NCBI GenBank assembly: GCA_036785325.1
Contig: JAXIVH010000041.1
Location: forward strand, 2,608,001-2,672,000
DNA length: 64,000 nucleotides
DNA from: Urophycis tenuis
Lineage: Eukaryota; Chordata; Actinopteri; Gadiformes; Phycidae
Direction of reading: 5' to 3'
The position numbers and the translations under genes were made by a program. Under the pieces are notes generated by a model. That model was not told the origin of the DNA. It searched no databases and worked only from the letters and a program-made list of their open reading frames with translations. Shown in pieces: positions 1 through 12,914 of this stretch. Position 1 is the stretch's first letter, and every line of letters begins with the position of its first letter.

Positions 1-188
1 AAATTAATTAGCTTAGTATTTCAACGACCTATGACTCAATATAGTCTTGCCATACGCCGTTGGGAACCTTAGATTTCCCCGCTTAAAATGAGCCCATCCC
101 CGAGCAATTTGGTTGCTCACAGACAAAACTGCGTCAGGTTGACTGAAGTCTACCCAGCAGCTAAAAACATACCTTCAACTTTTCAATG
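1..188. repeat. Satellite block S0, partial monomer
   Basis: One incomplete 214-bp monomer cut by the window start. It carries the variant marks GACTCAATATAG and GTTGGGAACCTTAG that are found just before most inserts, and it runs directly into insert 1. Confidence 0.9.
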
Positions 189-430
189 CACGCGTTTTTT
201 TTGTAACACGTGTAGCTATGATAAAGGACACATGTTTTGGCCTGTTTTATTATTCATAGTTGGCTTAACAGTAATAGAATATTATTATATGCTATAAGTG
301 ACCAGACGTCCGAGATCAAAACTGGGAGCATAATCCCCGAGAAGGGGGAAAAAAAGGGTCAGCTATGTTTAAGTATATATATATATGTGTGTGTATATAT
401 AAGTGTGTGTGTGTGTGTATATATGCGCGC

Positions 431-461
<31 letters not shown>

Positions 462-1159
462 AATCACTTACTTGGAACGGCATGATCCCACATCGCTGTG
501 AAGGGATGGCGTTAACCAGGTGGGCGTGCAACCCCTCGAGAGAGTTGCTGCCTCACCGGCACTTGTACTTGTTCAGCCGGATGCAGTTCTTCACAACCAC
601 CTTCACAGAGACATACAGCTGTATGCCAGGGGGGTCATGTAACACACAACCTATTGCAAGTTCCTCATTTATGCTGGTGTCATTTTGAAATGTTACCATA
701 TACAAGTTTGAATGGTTTTGACACACGATGACTGCAGAGACAGCTGCAGGATGGCCCACGAAGCAGGACGGAGGGGGCCTGTGGCTGTGCGGGGAGGACC
801 AGTGGTATGGGTGCTGCCGACACAGGGGGCGGGCGGGCCACAGGCTGACGCAGCAGGAGGCCTCGGCTGGAGGCGGGTGGGCGCAGGAGGCTTCGGCCGG
901 GTGGAGGACGACAACGCAGTGGGCTGAACGGGCCGGTTGGTGGGAGTCACAGGCTCTGGCTCATCAACAAATAACCTGGAAATATAAAATACACACGTGA
1001 TCAGTATTGATATTGATATCTTTTATAAGAACACTGTTCATACCGTTTACACTTTTTATACAACTGTTTATACAATGTCCATACTGTTTATTTATTAATG
1101 TTTATCACTGAAAAATAAAGGTGACTTGGTATGACTTGTGTGCTATTTTCTTTCCACAG
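189..1159. repeat. Embedded insert, copy 1 (971 bp)
   Basis: Begins with CACGCG after the satellite motif CTTTTCAAT and ends at TTTCCACAG, where satellite resumes. Layout on the + strand: an AT-rich left part; an alternating TA/TG/CG tract at about 375-459; a GC-rich middle (about 712-930); an AT-rich stretch; and an AATAAA hexamer at 1114-1119. On the minus strand 472-975 looks like an exon, with acceptor TTTCCAG|G and donor CAA|GTAAGT. In this copy the main frame has a TGA at 553-555 (CGA in other copies). No terminal inverted repeats or target duplication are visible at the ends. Confidence 0.9.
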
Positions 1160-4141
1160 CCAACAGAACACACATGAATCAGCTTATTATTTCGACGACC
1201 CATGGGCAAATATAGTCATGCCATACGTCGTTGGAAAGCTTAGATTTCCCCGTTTAAAATGAGCCAATCTCCGAGCAATTTGGTTGCTCACAGACAAATC
1301 TGCGTCAGGTTGACTGAAGTCTACACAGCAGCTAAAGACATACCTTCAACGTTTCAATTAACATCAATCTTTCCTTACAGAACACAAATGAATTAGCTTA
1401 GTATTTCAACGACCCTTTAGTGAATATAGTCTTGCCATACGCCGTTGGAAAGCTTAGATTTCCCCGCTTAAAATGAGCCCATCCGCGAGCAGTCTGGTTG
1501 ATCACAGACTAAACTGCGTCAGGTTGACTGAAGTCTACCCAGCAGCTAAAAACATAACTTCAACGTTTCAATTAACATCAATCTTTCCTTACAGAACACA
1601 AATTAATTAGCTTAGTATTTCAACGACCCTTTGGTGAATATAGTCTTGCCATACGCCGTTGGAAAGCTTAGATTTCCCCGCTTATAATGAGCCCATCCCC
1701 GAGCAAATTGGTTGCTCACAGAGAAAACTGTGTCAGGTTGAGTGAAGTCTACCCAGCAGCTAAAAACATACCTTCAACGTTTCAATTAACATCAATCTTT
1801 CCTTACAGAACACTAATTAATTAGCTTAGTATTTCAACGACCCATGAGTCAATATAGTCTTGCCATACGCCGTTGGAAAGCTTAGATTTCCCCGCTTAAA
1901 ATGAGCCCATCCGCGAGCAGTCTGGTTGATCACAGACTAAACTGCCTCAGGTTGAATGAAGTCTACCCAGCAGCTAAAAACATACCTTTAACGTTTCAAT
2001 TAACATCAATCTTTCCTTACAGAACACAAATTAATTAGCTTTGTATTTCAACGGCCCTTTGGTGAATATAGTCTTGCCATACGCCGTTGGAAAGCTTAGA
2101 TTTCCCCGCTTATAATGAGCCCATCCCCGAGCAATTTGGTTGCTCACAGACAAATCTGCGTCAGGTTGACTGAAGTCTACACAGCAGCTAAAGACATACC
2201 TTCAACGTTTCAATTAACATCAATCTTTCCTTACAGAACACAAATTAATTAGCTTAGTATTTAAACGACCCATGAGTCAATATAGTCTTGCCATACGCCG
2301 TTGGAAAGCTTAGATTTCCCCGCTTAAAATGAGCCCATCCCCGAGCAGTCTGGTTGATCACAGACTAAACTGCGTCAGGTTGACTGAAGTCTACCCAGCA
2401 GCTAAAAACATACCTTCAACGTTTCAATTAACATCAATCTTTCCTTACAGAACACAAATTAATTAGCTTAGTATTTCAACGGCCCTTTGGTGAATATAGT
2501 CTTACCATACGCCGTTGAAAAGCTTAGATTTCCCTGCTTAAAATGAGCCCATCCGCCAGCAGTCTGCTTGATCACAGACTAAACTGCGTCAGGTTGACTG
2601 AAGTCTACCCAGCAGCTAAAAACATACCTTCAACGTTTCAATTAACATCAATCTTTCCTTACAGAACACTAATTAATTAGCTTAGTATTTCAACGACCCA
2701 TGAGTCAATATAGTCTTGCCATACGCCGTTGGAAAGCTTAGATTTCCCCGCTTAAAATGAGCCCATCCGCGAGCAATTTGGTTGCTCACAGACAAAACTG
2801 TGTCAGGTTGAGTGAAGTCTACCCAGCAGCTAAAAACATACCTTCAACGTTTCAATTAACATCAATCTTTCCTTACAGAACACTAATTAATTAGCTTAGT
2901 ATTTCAACGACCCATGAGTCAATATAGTCTTGCCATACGCCGTTGGAAAGCTTAGATTTCCCCGCTTAAAATGAGCCCATCCGCGAGTAGTCTGGTTGAT
3001 CACAGACTAAACTGGGTCAGGTTGACTGAAGTCTACCCAGCAGCTAAAAACATACCTTCAACGTTTCAATTAACATCAATCTTTCCTTACAGAACACAAA
3101 TTAATTAGCTTAGTATTTCAACGACCCATGAGTCGATATAGTCTTGCCATACGCCGTTGGAAAGCTTAGATTTCCCCGCTTAAAATGAGCCCATCCGCGA
3201 GCAGTCTGGTTGATCACAGACTAAACTGCGTCAGGTTGACTGAATTCTACCCAGCAGCTAAAAACATACCTTCAACGTTTCAATTAACATCAATCTTTCC
3301 TTACAGAACACAAATTAATTAGCTTAGTATTTCAACGACCCTTTGGTGAATATAGTCTTGCCATACGCCGTTGGAAAGCTTAGATTTCCCCGCTTATAAT
3401 GAGCCCATCCCCGAGCAATTTGGTTGCTCACAGACTAAACTGCGTCAGGTTGACTGAAGTCTACCCAGCAGCTAAAAACATACCTTCAACGTTTCAATTA
3501 ACATCAATCTTTCCTTACAGAACACAAATTAATTAGCTTAGTATTTCAACGACCCATGAGTCAATATAGTCTTGCCATACGCCGTTGGAAAGCTTAGATT
3601 TCCCCGCTTAAAATGAGCCCATCCGCGAGCAGTCTGGTTGATCACAGACTAAACTGCGTCAGGTTGAATGAAGTCTACCCAGTAGCCAAAAACATACCTT
3701 TAACGTTTCAATTAACATCAATCTTTCCTTACAGAACACAAATTAATTAGCTTAGTATTTCAACGGCCCTTTGGTGAATATAGTCTTGCCATACGCCGTT
3801 GGAAAGCTTAGATTTCCCCGCTTAAAATGAGCCCATCCGCGAGCAGTCTGGTTGATCACAGACAAAACTGCGTCAGGTTGACTGAAGTCTATCCAGCAGC
3901 TAAAAACATACCTTCAACGTTTCAATTAAGATCAATCTTTCAATAAAGAACAGAAATTAATTAGCTTAGTATTTCAACGACCCATGACTCAATATAGTCT
4001 TGCCATACGCCGTTGGGAACCTTAGATTTCCCCGCTTAAAATGAGCCCATCCGCGAGCAATTTGGTTGCTCACAGACTAAACTGCGTCAGGTTGAATGAA
4101 GTCTACCCAGCAGCTAAAAACATACCTTCAACTTTTCAATT
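1160..4141. repeat. Satellite block S1, 14 monomers
   Basis: 2982 bp = 14 x 214 - 14. The first monomer after the insert is a diverged type (CATGGGCAAATATAGTCATGCC, TACGTCGTTGG), seen after every insert. The stretch 2038-3749 is one copy of the 8-monomer higher-order repeat. The whole stretch 1-3953 recurs almost unchanged at 3954-7906. Confidence 0.95.
2038..3749. repeat. 8-monomer higher-order repeat, isolated copy
   Basis: Eight monomers (1712 bp) in the same order as in the three tandem copies at 5991-11127. It is recognised by the diagnostic first monomer GCTTTGTATTTCAACGG, a third monomer with CTTACCATACGCCGTTGAAAAG, a fifth with ACTGGGTCAGG, and a sixth with GAGTCGATATAG. Confidence 0.8.
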
Positions 4142-4383
4142 CACGCGTTTTTTTTGTAATACGTGTAGCTATGATAAAGGACACATGTTTTGGCCTGTTT
4201 TATTATTCATAGTTGGCTTAACAGTAATAGAATATTATTATATGCTATAAGTGACCAGACGTCCGAGATCAAAACTGGGAGCATAATCCCCGAGAAGGGG
4301 GAAAAAAAGGGTCAGCTATGTTTAAGTATATATATATATGTGTGTGTATATATAAGTGTGTGTGTGTGTGTATATATGCGCGC

Positions 4384-4414
<31 letters not shown>

Positions 4415-5112
4415 AATCACTTACTTGGAACGGCATGATCCCACATCGCTGTGAAGGGATGGCGTTAACCAGGTGGGCGTGCAACCCCTCGAGAGAGTTG
4501 CTGCCTCACCGGCACTTGTACTTGTTCAGCCGGATGCAGTTCTTCACAACCACCTTCACAGAGACATACAGCTGTATGCCAGGGGGGTCATGTAACACAC
4601 AACCTATTGCAAGGTCCTCATTTATGCTGGTGTCATTTTGAAATGTTACCATATACAAGTTTGAATGGTTTTGACACACGATGACTGCAGAGACAGCTGC
4701 AGGATGGCCCACGAAGCAGGACGGAGGGGGCCTGTGGCTGTGCGGGGAGGACCAGTGGTATGGGTGCTGCCGACACAGGGGGCGGGCGGGCCACAGGCTG
4801 ACGCAGCAGGAGGCCTCGGCTGGAGGCGGGTGGGCGCAGGAGGCTTCGGCCGGGTGGAGGACGACAACGCAGTGGGCTGAACGGGCCGGTTGGTGGGAGT
4901 CACAGGCTCTGGCTCATCAACAAATAACCTGGAAATATAAAATACACACGTGATCAGTATTGATATTGATATCTTTTATAAGAACACTGTTCATACCGTT
5001 TACACTTTTTATACAACTGTTTATACAATGTCCATACTGTTTATTTATTAATGTTTATCACTGAAAAATAAAGGTGACTTGGTATGACTTGTGTGCTATT
5101 TTCTTTCCACAG
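4142..5112. repeat. Embedded insert, copy 2 (971 bp)
   Basis: Almost identical to copy 1, and exactly 3953 bp downstream of it. The minus-strand exon-like region is 4425-4928, with the same TGA stop (at 4506) as copy 1. Confidence 0.9.
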
Positions 5113-8100
5113 CCAACAGAACACACATGAATCAGCTTATTATTTCGACGACCCATGGGCAAATATAGTCATGCCATACGTCGTTGGAAAGCTTAGATTT
5201 CCCCGTTTAAAATGAGCCAATCTCCGAGCAATTTGGTTGCTCACAGACAAATCTGCGTCAGGTTGACTGAAGTCTACACAGCAGCTAAAGACATACCTTC
5301 AACGTTTCAATTAACATCAATCTTTCCTTACAGAACACAAATGAATTAGCTTAGTATTTCAACGACCCTTTAGTGAATATAGTCTTGCCATACGCCGTTG
5401 GAAAGCTTAGATTTCCCCGCTTAAAATGAGCCCATCCGCGAGCAGTCTGGTTGATCACAGACTAAACTGCGTCAGGTTGACTGAAGTCTACCCAGCAGCT
5501 AAAAACATAACTTCAACGTTTCAATTAACATCAATCTTTCCTTACAGAACACAAATTAATTAGCTTAGTATTTCAACGACCCTTTGGTGAATATAGTCTT
5601 GCCATACGCCGTTGGAAAGCTTAGATTTCCCCGCTTATAATGAGCCCATCCCCGAGCAAATTGGTTGCTCACAGAGAAAACTGTGTCAGGTTGAGTGAAG
5701 TCTACCCAGCAGCTAAAAACATACCTTCAACGTTTCAATTAACATCAATCTTTCCTTACAGAACACTAATTAATTAGCTTAGTATTTCAACGACCCATGA
5801 GTCAATATAGTCTTGCCATACGCCGTTGGAAAGCTTAGATTTCCCCGCTTAAAATGAGCCCATCCGCGAGCAGTCTGGTTGATCACAGACTAAACTGCCT
5901 CAGGTTGAATGAAGTCTACCCAGCAGCTAAAAACATACCTTTAACGTTTCAATTAACATCAATCTTTCCTTACAGAACACAAATTAATTAGCTTTGTATT
6001 TCAACGGCCCTTTGGTGAATATAGTCTTGCCATACGCCGTTGGAAAGCTTAGATTTCCCCGCTTATAATGAGCCCATCCCCGAGCAATTTGGTTGCTCAC
6101 AGACAAATCTGCGTCAGGTTGACTGAAGTCTACACAGCAGCTAAAGACATACCTTCAACGTTTCAATTAACATCAATCTTTCCTTACAGAACACAAATTA
6201 ATTAGCTTAGTATTTAAACGACCCATGAGTCAATATAGTCTTGCCATACGCCGTTGGAAAGCTTAGATTTCCCCGCTTAAAATGAGCCCATCCCCGAGCA
6301 GTCTGGTTGATCACAGACTAAACTGCGTCAGGTTGACTGAAGTCTACCCAGCAGCTAAAAACATACCTTCAACGTTTCAATTAACATCAATCTTTCCTTA
6401 CAGAACACAAATTAATTAGCTTAGTATTTCAACGGCCCTTTGGTGAATATAGTCTTACCATACGCCGTTGAAAAGCTTAGATTTCCCTGCTTAAAATGAG
6501 CCCATCCGCCAGCAGTCTGCTTGATCACAGACTAAACTGCGTCAGGTTGACTGAAGTCTACCCAGCAGCTAAAAACATACCTTCAACGTTTCAATTAACA
6601 TCAATCTTTCCTTACAGAACACTAATTAATTAGCTTAGTATTTCAACGACCCATGAGTCAATATAGTCTTGCCATACGCCGTTGGAAAGCTTAGATTTCC
6701 CCGCTTAAAATGAGCCCATCCGCGAGCAATTTGGTTGCTCACAGACAAAACTGTGTCAGGTTGAGTGAAGTCTACCCAGCAGCTAAAAACATACCTTCAA
6801 CGTTTCAATTAACATCAATCTTTCCTTACAGAACACTAATTAATTAGCTTAGTATTTCAACGACCCATGAGTCAATATAGTCTTGCCATACGCCGTTGGA
6901 AAGCTTAGATTTCCCCGCTTAAAATGAGCCCATCCGCGAGCAGTCTGGTTGATCACAGACTAAACTGGGTCAGGTTGACTGAAGTCTACCCAGCAGCTAA
7001 AAACATACCTTCAACGTTTCAATTAACATCAATCTTTCCTTACAGAACACAAATTAATTAGCTTAGTATTTCAACGACCCATGAGTCGATATAGTCTTGC
7101 CATACGCCGTTGGAAAGCTTAGATTTCCCCGCTTAAAATGAGCCCATCCGCGAGCAGTCTGGTTGATCACAGACTAAACTGCGTCAGGTTGACTGAAGTC
7201 TACCCAGCAGCTAAAAACATACCTTCAACGTTTCAATTAACATCAATCTTTCCTTACAGAACACAAATTAATTAGCTTAGTATTTCAACGACCCTTTGGT
7301 GAATATAGTCTTGCCATACGCCGTTGGAAAGCTTAGATTTCCCCGCTTATAATGAGCCCATCCCCGAGCAATTTGGTTGCTCACAGACTAAACTGCGTCA
7401 GGTTGACTGAAGTCTACCCAGCAGCTAAAAACATACCTTCAACGTTTCAATTAACATCAATCTTTCCTTACAGAACACAAATTAATTAGCTTAGTATTTC
7501 AACGACCCATGAGTCAATATAGTCTTGCCATACGCCGTTGGAAAGCTTAGATTTCCCCGCTTAAAATGAGCCCATCCGCGAGCAGTCTGGTTGATCACAG
7601 ACTAAACTGCGTCAGGTTGAATGAAGTCTACCCAGCAGCTAAAAACATACCTTTAACGTTTCAATTAACATCAATCTTTCCTTACAGAACACAAATTAAT
7701 TAGCTTTGTATTTCAACGGCCCTTTGGTGAATATAGTCTTGCCATACGCCGTTGGAAAGCTTAGATTTCTTCGCTTATAATGAGCCCATCCCCGAGCAAT
7801 TTGGTTGCTCACAGACAAATCTGCGTCAGGTTGACTGAAGTCTACACAGCAGCTAAAGACATACCTTCAACGTTTCAATTAACATCAATCTTTCCTTACA
7901 GAACACAAATTAATTAGCTTAGTATTTAAACGACCCATGAGTCAATATAGTCTTGCCATACGCCGTTGGAAAGCTTAGATTTCCCCGCTTAAAATGAGCC
8001 CATCCCCGAGCAGTCTGGTTGATCACAGACTAAACTGCGTCAGGTTGACTGAAGTCTACCCAGCAGCTAAAAACATACCTTCAACGTTTCAATTAACATC

Positions 8101-11100
8101 AATCTTTCCTTACAGAACACAAATTAATTAGCTTAGTATTTCAACGGCCCTTTGGTGAATATAGTCTTACCATACGCCGTTGAAAAGCTTAGATTTCCCT
8201 GCTTAAAATGAGCCCATCCGCCAGCAGTCTGCTTGATCACAGACTAAACTGCGTCAGGTTGACTGAAGTCTACCCAGCAGCTAAAAACATACCTTCAACG
8301 TTTCAATTAACATCAATCTTTCCTTACAGAACACTAATTAATTAGCTTAGTATTTCAACGACCCATGAGTCAATATAGTCTTGCCATACGCCGTTGGAAA
8401 GCTTAGATTTCCCCGCTTAAAATGAGCCCATCCGCGAGCAATTTGGTTGCTCACAGACAAAACTGTGTCAGGTTGAGTGAAGTCTACCCAGCAGCTAAAA
8501 ACATACCTTCAACGTTTCAATTAACATCAATCTTTCCTTACAGAACACTAAATTAATTAGCTTAGTATTTCAACGACCCATGAGTCAATATAGTCTTGCC
8601 ATACGCCGTTGGAAAGCTTAGATTTCCCCGCTTAAAATGAGCCAATCCGCGAGCAGTCTGGTTGATCACAGACTAAACTGGGTCAGGTTGACTGAAGTCT
8701 ACCCAGCAGCTAAAAACATACCTTCAACGTTTCAATTAACATCAATCTTTCCTTACAGAACACAAATTAATTAGCTTAGTATTTCAACGACCCATGAGTC
8801 GATATAGTCTTGCCATACGCCGTTGGAAAGCTTAGATTTCCCCGCTTAAAATGAGCCCATCCGCGAGCAGTCTGGTTGATCACAGACTAAACTGCGTCAG
8901 GTTGACTGAAGTCTACCCAGCAGCTAAAAACATACCTTCAACGTTTCAATTAACATCAATCTTTCCTTACAGAACACAAATTAATTAGCTTAGTATTTCA
9001 ACGACCCTTTGGTGAATATAGTCTTGCCATACGCCGTTGGAAAGCTTAGATTTCCCCGCTTATAATGAGCCCATCCCCGAGCAATTTGGTTGCTCACAGA
9101 CTAAACTGCGTCAGGTTGACTGAAGTCTACCCAGCAGCTAAAAACATACCTTCAACGTTTCAATTAACATCAATCTTTCCTTACAGAACACAAATTAATT
9201 AGCTTAGTATTTCAACGACCCATGAGTCAATATAGTCTTGCCATACGCCGTTGGAAAGCTTAGATTTCCCCGCTTAAAATGAGCCCATCCGCGAGCAGTC
9301 TGGTTGATCACAGACTAAACTGCGTCAGGTTGAATGAAGTCTACCCAGCAGCTAAAAACATACCTTTAACGTTTCAATTAACATCAATCTTTCCTTACAG
9401 AACACAAATTAATTAGCTTTGTATTTCAACGGCCCTTTGGTGAATATAGTCTTGCCATACGCCGTTGGAAAGCTTAGATTTCCCCGCTTATAATGAGCCC
9501 ATCCCCGAGCAATTTGGTTGCTCACAGACAAATCTGCGTCAGGTTGACTGAAGTCTACACAGCAGCTAAAGACATACCTTCAACGTTTCAATTAACATCA
9601 ATCTTTCCTTACAGAACACAAATTAATTAGCTTAGTATTTAAACGACCCATGAGTCAATATAGTCTTGCCATACGCCGTTGGAAAGCTTAGATTTCCCCG
9701 CTTAAAATGAGCCCATCCCCGAGCAGTCTGGTTGATCACAGACTAAACTGCGTCAGGTTGACTGAAGTCTACCCAGCAGCTAAAAACATACCTTCAACGT
9801 TTCAATTAACATCAATCTTTCCTTACAGAACACAAATTAATTAGCTTAGTATTTCAACGGCCCTTTGGTGAATATAGTCTTACCATACGCCGTTGAAAAG
9901 CTTAGATTTCCCTGCTTAAAATGAGCCCATCCGCCAGCAGTCTGCTTGATCACAGACTAAACTGCGTCAGGTTGACTGAAGTCTACCCAGCAGCTAAAAA
10001 CATACCTTCAACGTTTCAATTAACATCAATCTTTCCTTACAGAACACTAATTAATTAGCTTAGTATTTCAACGACCCATGAGTCAATATAGTCTTGCCAT
10101 ACGCCGTTGGAAAGCTTAGATTTCCCCGCTTAAAATGAGCCCATCCGCGAGCAATTTGGTTGCTCACAGACAAAACTGTGTCAGGTTGAGTGAAGTCTAC
10201 CCAGCAGCTAAAAACATACCTTCAACGTTTCAATTAACATCAATCTTTCCTTACAGAACACTAATTAATTAGCTTAGTATTTCAACGACCCATGAGTCAA
10301 TATAGTCTTGCCATACGCCGTTGGAAAGCTTAGATTTCCCCGCTTAAAATGAGCCCATCCGCGAGCAGTCTGGTTGATCACAGACTAAACTGGGTCAGGT
10401 TGACTGAAGTCTACCCAGCAGCTAAAAACATACCTTCAACGTTTCAATTAACATCAATCTTTCCTTACAGAACACAAATTAATTAGCTTAGTATTTCAAC
10501 GACCCATGAGTCGATATAGTCTTGCCATACGCCGTTGGAAAGCTTAGATTTCCCCGCTTAAAATGAGCCCATCCGCGAGCAGTCTGGTTGATCACAGACT
10601 AAACTGCGTCAGGTTGACTGAAGTCTACCCAGCAGCTAAAAACATACCTTCAACGTTTCAATTAACATCAATCTTTCCTTACAGAACACAAATTAATTAG
10701 CTAAGTATTTCAACGACCCTTTGGTGAATATAGTCTTGCCATACGCCGTTGGAAAGCTTAGATTTCCCCGCTTATAATGAGCCCATCCCCGAGCAATTTG
10801 GTTGCTCACAGACTAAACTGTGTCAGGTTGACTGAAGTCTACCCAGCAGCTAAAAACATACCTTCAACGTTTCAATTAACATCAATCTTTCCTTACAGAA
10901 CACAAATTAATTAGCTTAGTATTTCAACGACCCATGAGTCAATATAGTCTTGCCATACGCCGTTGGAAAGCTTAGATTTCCCCGCTTAAAATGAGCCCAT
11001 CCGCGAGCAGTCTGGTTGATCACAGACTAAACTGCGTCAGGTTGAATGAAGTCTACCCAGCAGCCAAAAACATACCTTTAACGTTTCAATTAACATCAAT

Positions 11101-11947
11101 CTTTCCTTACAGAACACAAATTAATTAGCTTAGTATTTCAACGGCCCTTTGGTGAATATAGTCTTACCATACGCCGTTGAAAAGCTTAGATTTCCCTGCT
11201 TAAAATGAGCCCATCCGCCAGCAGTCTGGTTGATCACAGACAAAACTGTGTCAGGTTGAGTGAAGTCTACCCAGCAGCTAAAAACATACCTTCAACGTTT
11301 CAATTAACATCAATCTTTCCTTACAGAACACAAATTAATTATCTTAGTATTTCAACGACCCATGAGTCAATATAGTCTTGCCATACGCCGTTGGAAAGCT
11401 TAGATTTCCCCGCTTAAAATGAGCCCATCCCCAAGCAATTTGGTTGCTCAGAGACAAAACTGTGTCAGGTTGACTGAAGTCTACCCAGCAGCTAAAAACA
11501 TACCTTCAACGTTTCAATTAACATCAATCTTTCCTTACAGATCACAAATTAATTAGCTTAGTATTTCAACGACCAATGAGTCAATATAGTCTTGCCATAC
11601 GCCGTTGGAAAGCTTAGATTTCCCCGCTTAAAATGAGCCCATCCGCGAGCAGTCTGGTTGCTCACAGACAAAACTGCGTCAGGTTGACTGAAGTCTACCC
11701 AGCAGCTAAAAACATACCTTCAACGTTTCAATTAAGATCAATCTTTCAATAAAGAACAGAAATTAATTAGCTTAGTATTTCAACGACCCATGACTCAATA
11801 TAATCTTGCCATACGCCGTTGGGAACCTTAGATTTCCCCGCTTAAAATGAGCCCATCCCCGAGCAATTTGGTTGCTCACAGACAAAACTGCGTCAGGTTG
11901 ACTGAAGTCTACCCAGCAGCTAAAAACATACCTTCAACTTTTCAATT
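5113..11947. repeat. Satellite block S2, 32 monomers
   Basis: 6835 bp = 32 x 214 - 14 + 1. The extra base is an A in CACTAAATTAATT near 8550. This is the longest uninterrupted block. Its first part copies block S1, and it then contains three tandem 8-monomer higher-order repeats. Confidence 0.95.
5991..11127. repeat. Three tandem 8-monomer higher-order repeats
   Basis: The diagnostic monomer start GCTTTGTATTTCAACGG occurs at 5991, 7703 and 9416, which are spacings of 1712 and 1713 bp (8 x 214, plus the one-base insertion). Corresponding monomers in successive copies are nearly identical (one visible change is TTCTTCGC at 7771 against TTCCCCGC), while neighbouring monomers within a copy differ at many sites. 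This is the pattern used to define higher-order repeats in alphoid satellites. The unit mixes type A and type B monomers. Confidence 0.88.
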
Positions 11948-12180
11948 CACGCGTTTTTTTTGTAATACGTGTAGCTATGATAAAGGACACATGTTTTGGC
12001 CTGTTTTATTATTCATAGTTGGCTTAACAGTAATAGAATATTATTATATGCTATAAGTGACCAGACGTCCGAGATCAAAACTGGGAGCATAATCCCCGAG
12101 AAGGGGGAAAAAAAGGGTCAGCTATGTTTAAGTATATATATATATGTGTGTGTATCTATGCGTGTGTGTGTGTGTATATA

Positions 12181-12216
<36 letters not shown>

Positions 12217-12914
12217 AATCACTTACTTGGAACGGCATGATCCCACATCGCTGTGAAGGGATGGCGTTAACCAGGTGGGCGTGCAACCCCTCGAGAGAGT
12301 TGCTGCCTCGCCGGCACTTGTACTTGTTCAGCCGGATGCAGTTCTTCACAACCACCTTCACAGAGACATACAGCTGTATGCCAGGGGGGTCATGTAACAC
12401 ACAACCTATTGCAAGGTCCTCATTTATGCTGGTGTAATTTTGAAATGTTACCATATACAAGTTTGAATGGTTTTGACACACGATGACTGCAGAGACAGCT
12501 GCAGGATGGCCCACGAAGCAGGACGGAGGGGGCCTGTGGCTGTGCGGGGAGGACCAGCGGTATGGGTGCTGCCGACACAGGGGGCGGGCGGGCCACAGGC
12601 TGACGCAGCAGGAGGCCTCGGCTGGAGGCGGGTGGGCGCAGGAGGCTTCGGCCGGGTGGAGGACGACAACGCAGTGGGCTGAACGGGCCGGTTGGTGGGA
12701 GTCACAGGCTCTGGCTCATCAACAAATAACCTGGAAATATAAAATACACACGTGATCAGTATTGATATTGATATCTTTTATAAGAACACTGTTCATACCG
12801 TTTACACTTTTTATACAACTGTTTATACAATGTCCATACTGTTTATTTATTAATGTTTATCACTGAAAAATAAAGGTGACTTGGTATGACTTCTGTGCTA
12901 TTTTCTTTCCACAG
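11948..12914. repeat. Embedded insert, copy 3 (967 bp)
   Basis: Same layout as copy 1, with a shorter TG tract and TCTATGCG replacing part of the TA/TG tract. The minus-strand exon-like region is 12227-12730 and its frame is open. It shares a GTGTAATTTTG variant (Asp to Tyr on the minus strand) only with copy 9. Confidence 0.9.
12227..12730 (-). pseudogene. Exon-like coding fragment captured in the satellite insert (open copy)
   Basis: On the minus strand a pyrimidine-rich tract ends TTTCCAG|G at 12731, and the region closes with CAA|GTAAGT at 12227. Both are good vertebrate splice signals. The frame next to the donor is open for about 94 codons and reads ...KNCIRLNKYKCRRG, then SNSLEGLHAHLVNAIP, then SQRCGIMPFQ. 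This strongly resembles the C-terminal part of large uncharacterised, transposase-like proteins predicted in fish, but I am judging from memory and cannot name the family. The upstream GC-rich part, read from the acceptor, gives a proline-rich stretch (LFVDEPEPVTPTNRP...) in a different frame, so the two halves do not join without a further intron or a frameshift. The frame starts with GTG, not ATG. Equivalent regions lie in all 13 inserts. Seven are open here (copies 3, 4, 6, 8, 9, 12, 13). Six carry CGA to TGA after KYKCR, and copy 10 also has a one-base deletion. The pattern fits a captured exon remnant that is not under constraint. Confidence 0.55.

Noticed and set aside
189..1159. DNA transposon with terminal inverted repeats as origin of the insert
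   Set aside because: I compared both ends (CACGCG... and ...CCACAG) and saw no inverted repeats and no target duplication.
12467..12755. Plus-strand frames of 71 and 90 codons in the GC-rich part of each insert
   Set aside because: They lie opposite the exon-like minus strand, have no recognisable domain, and are kept only because the insert copies are nearly identical.
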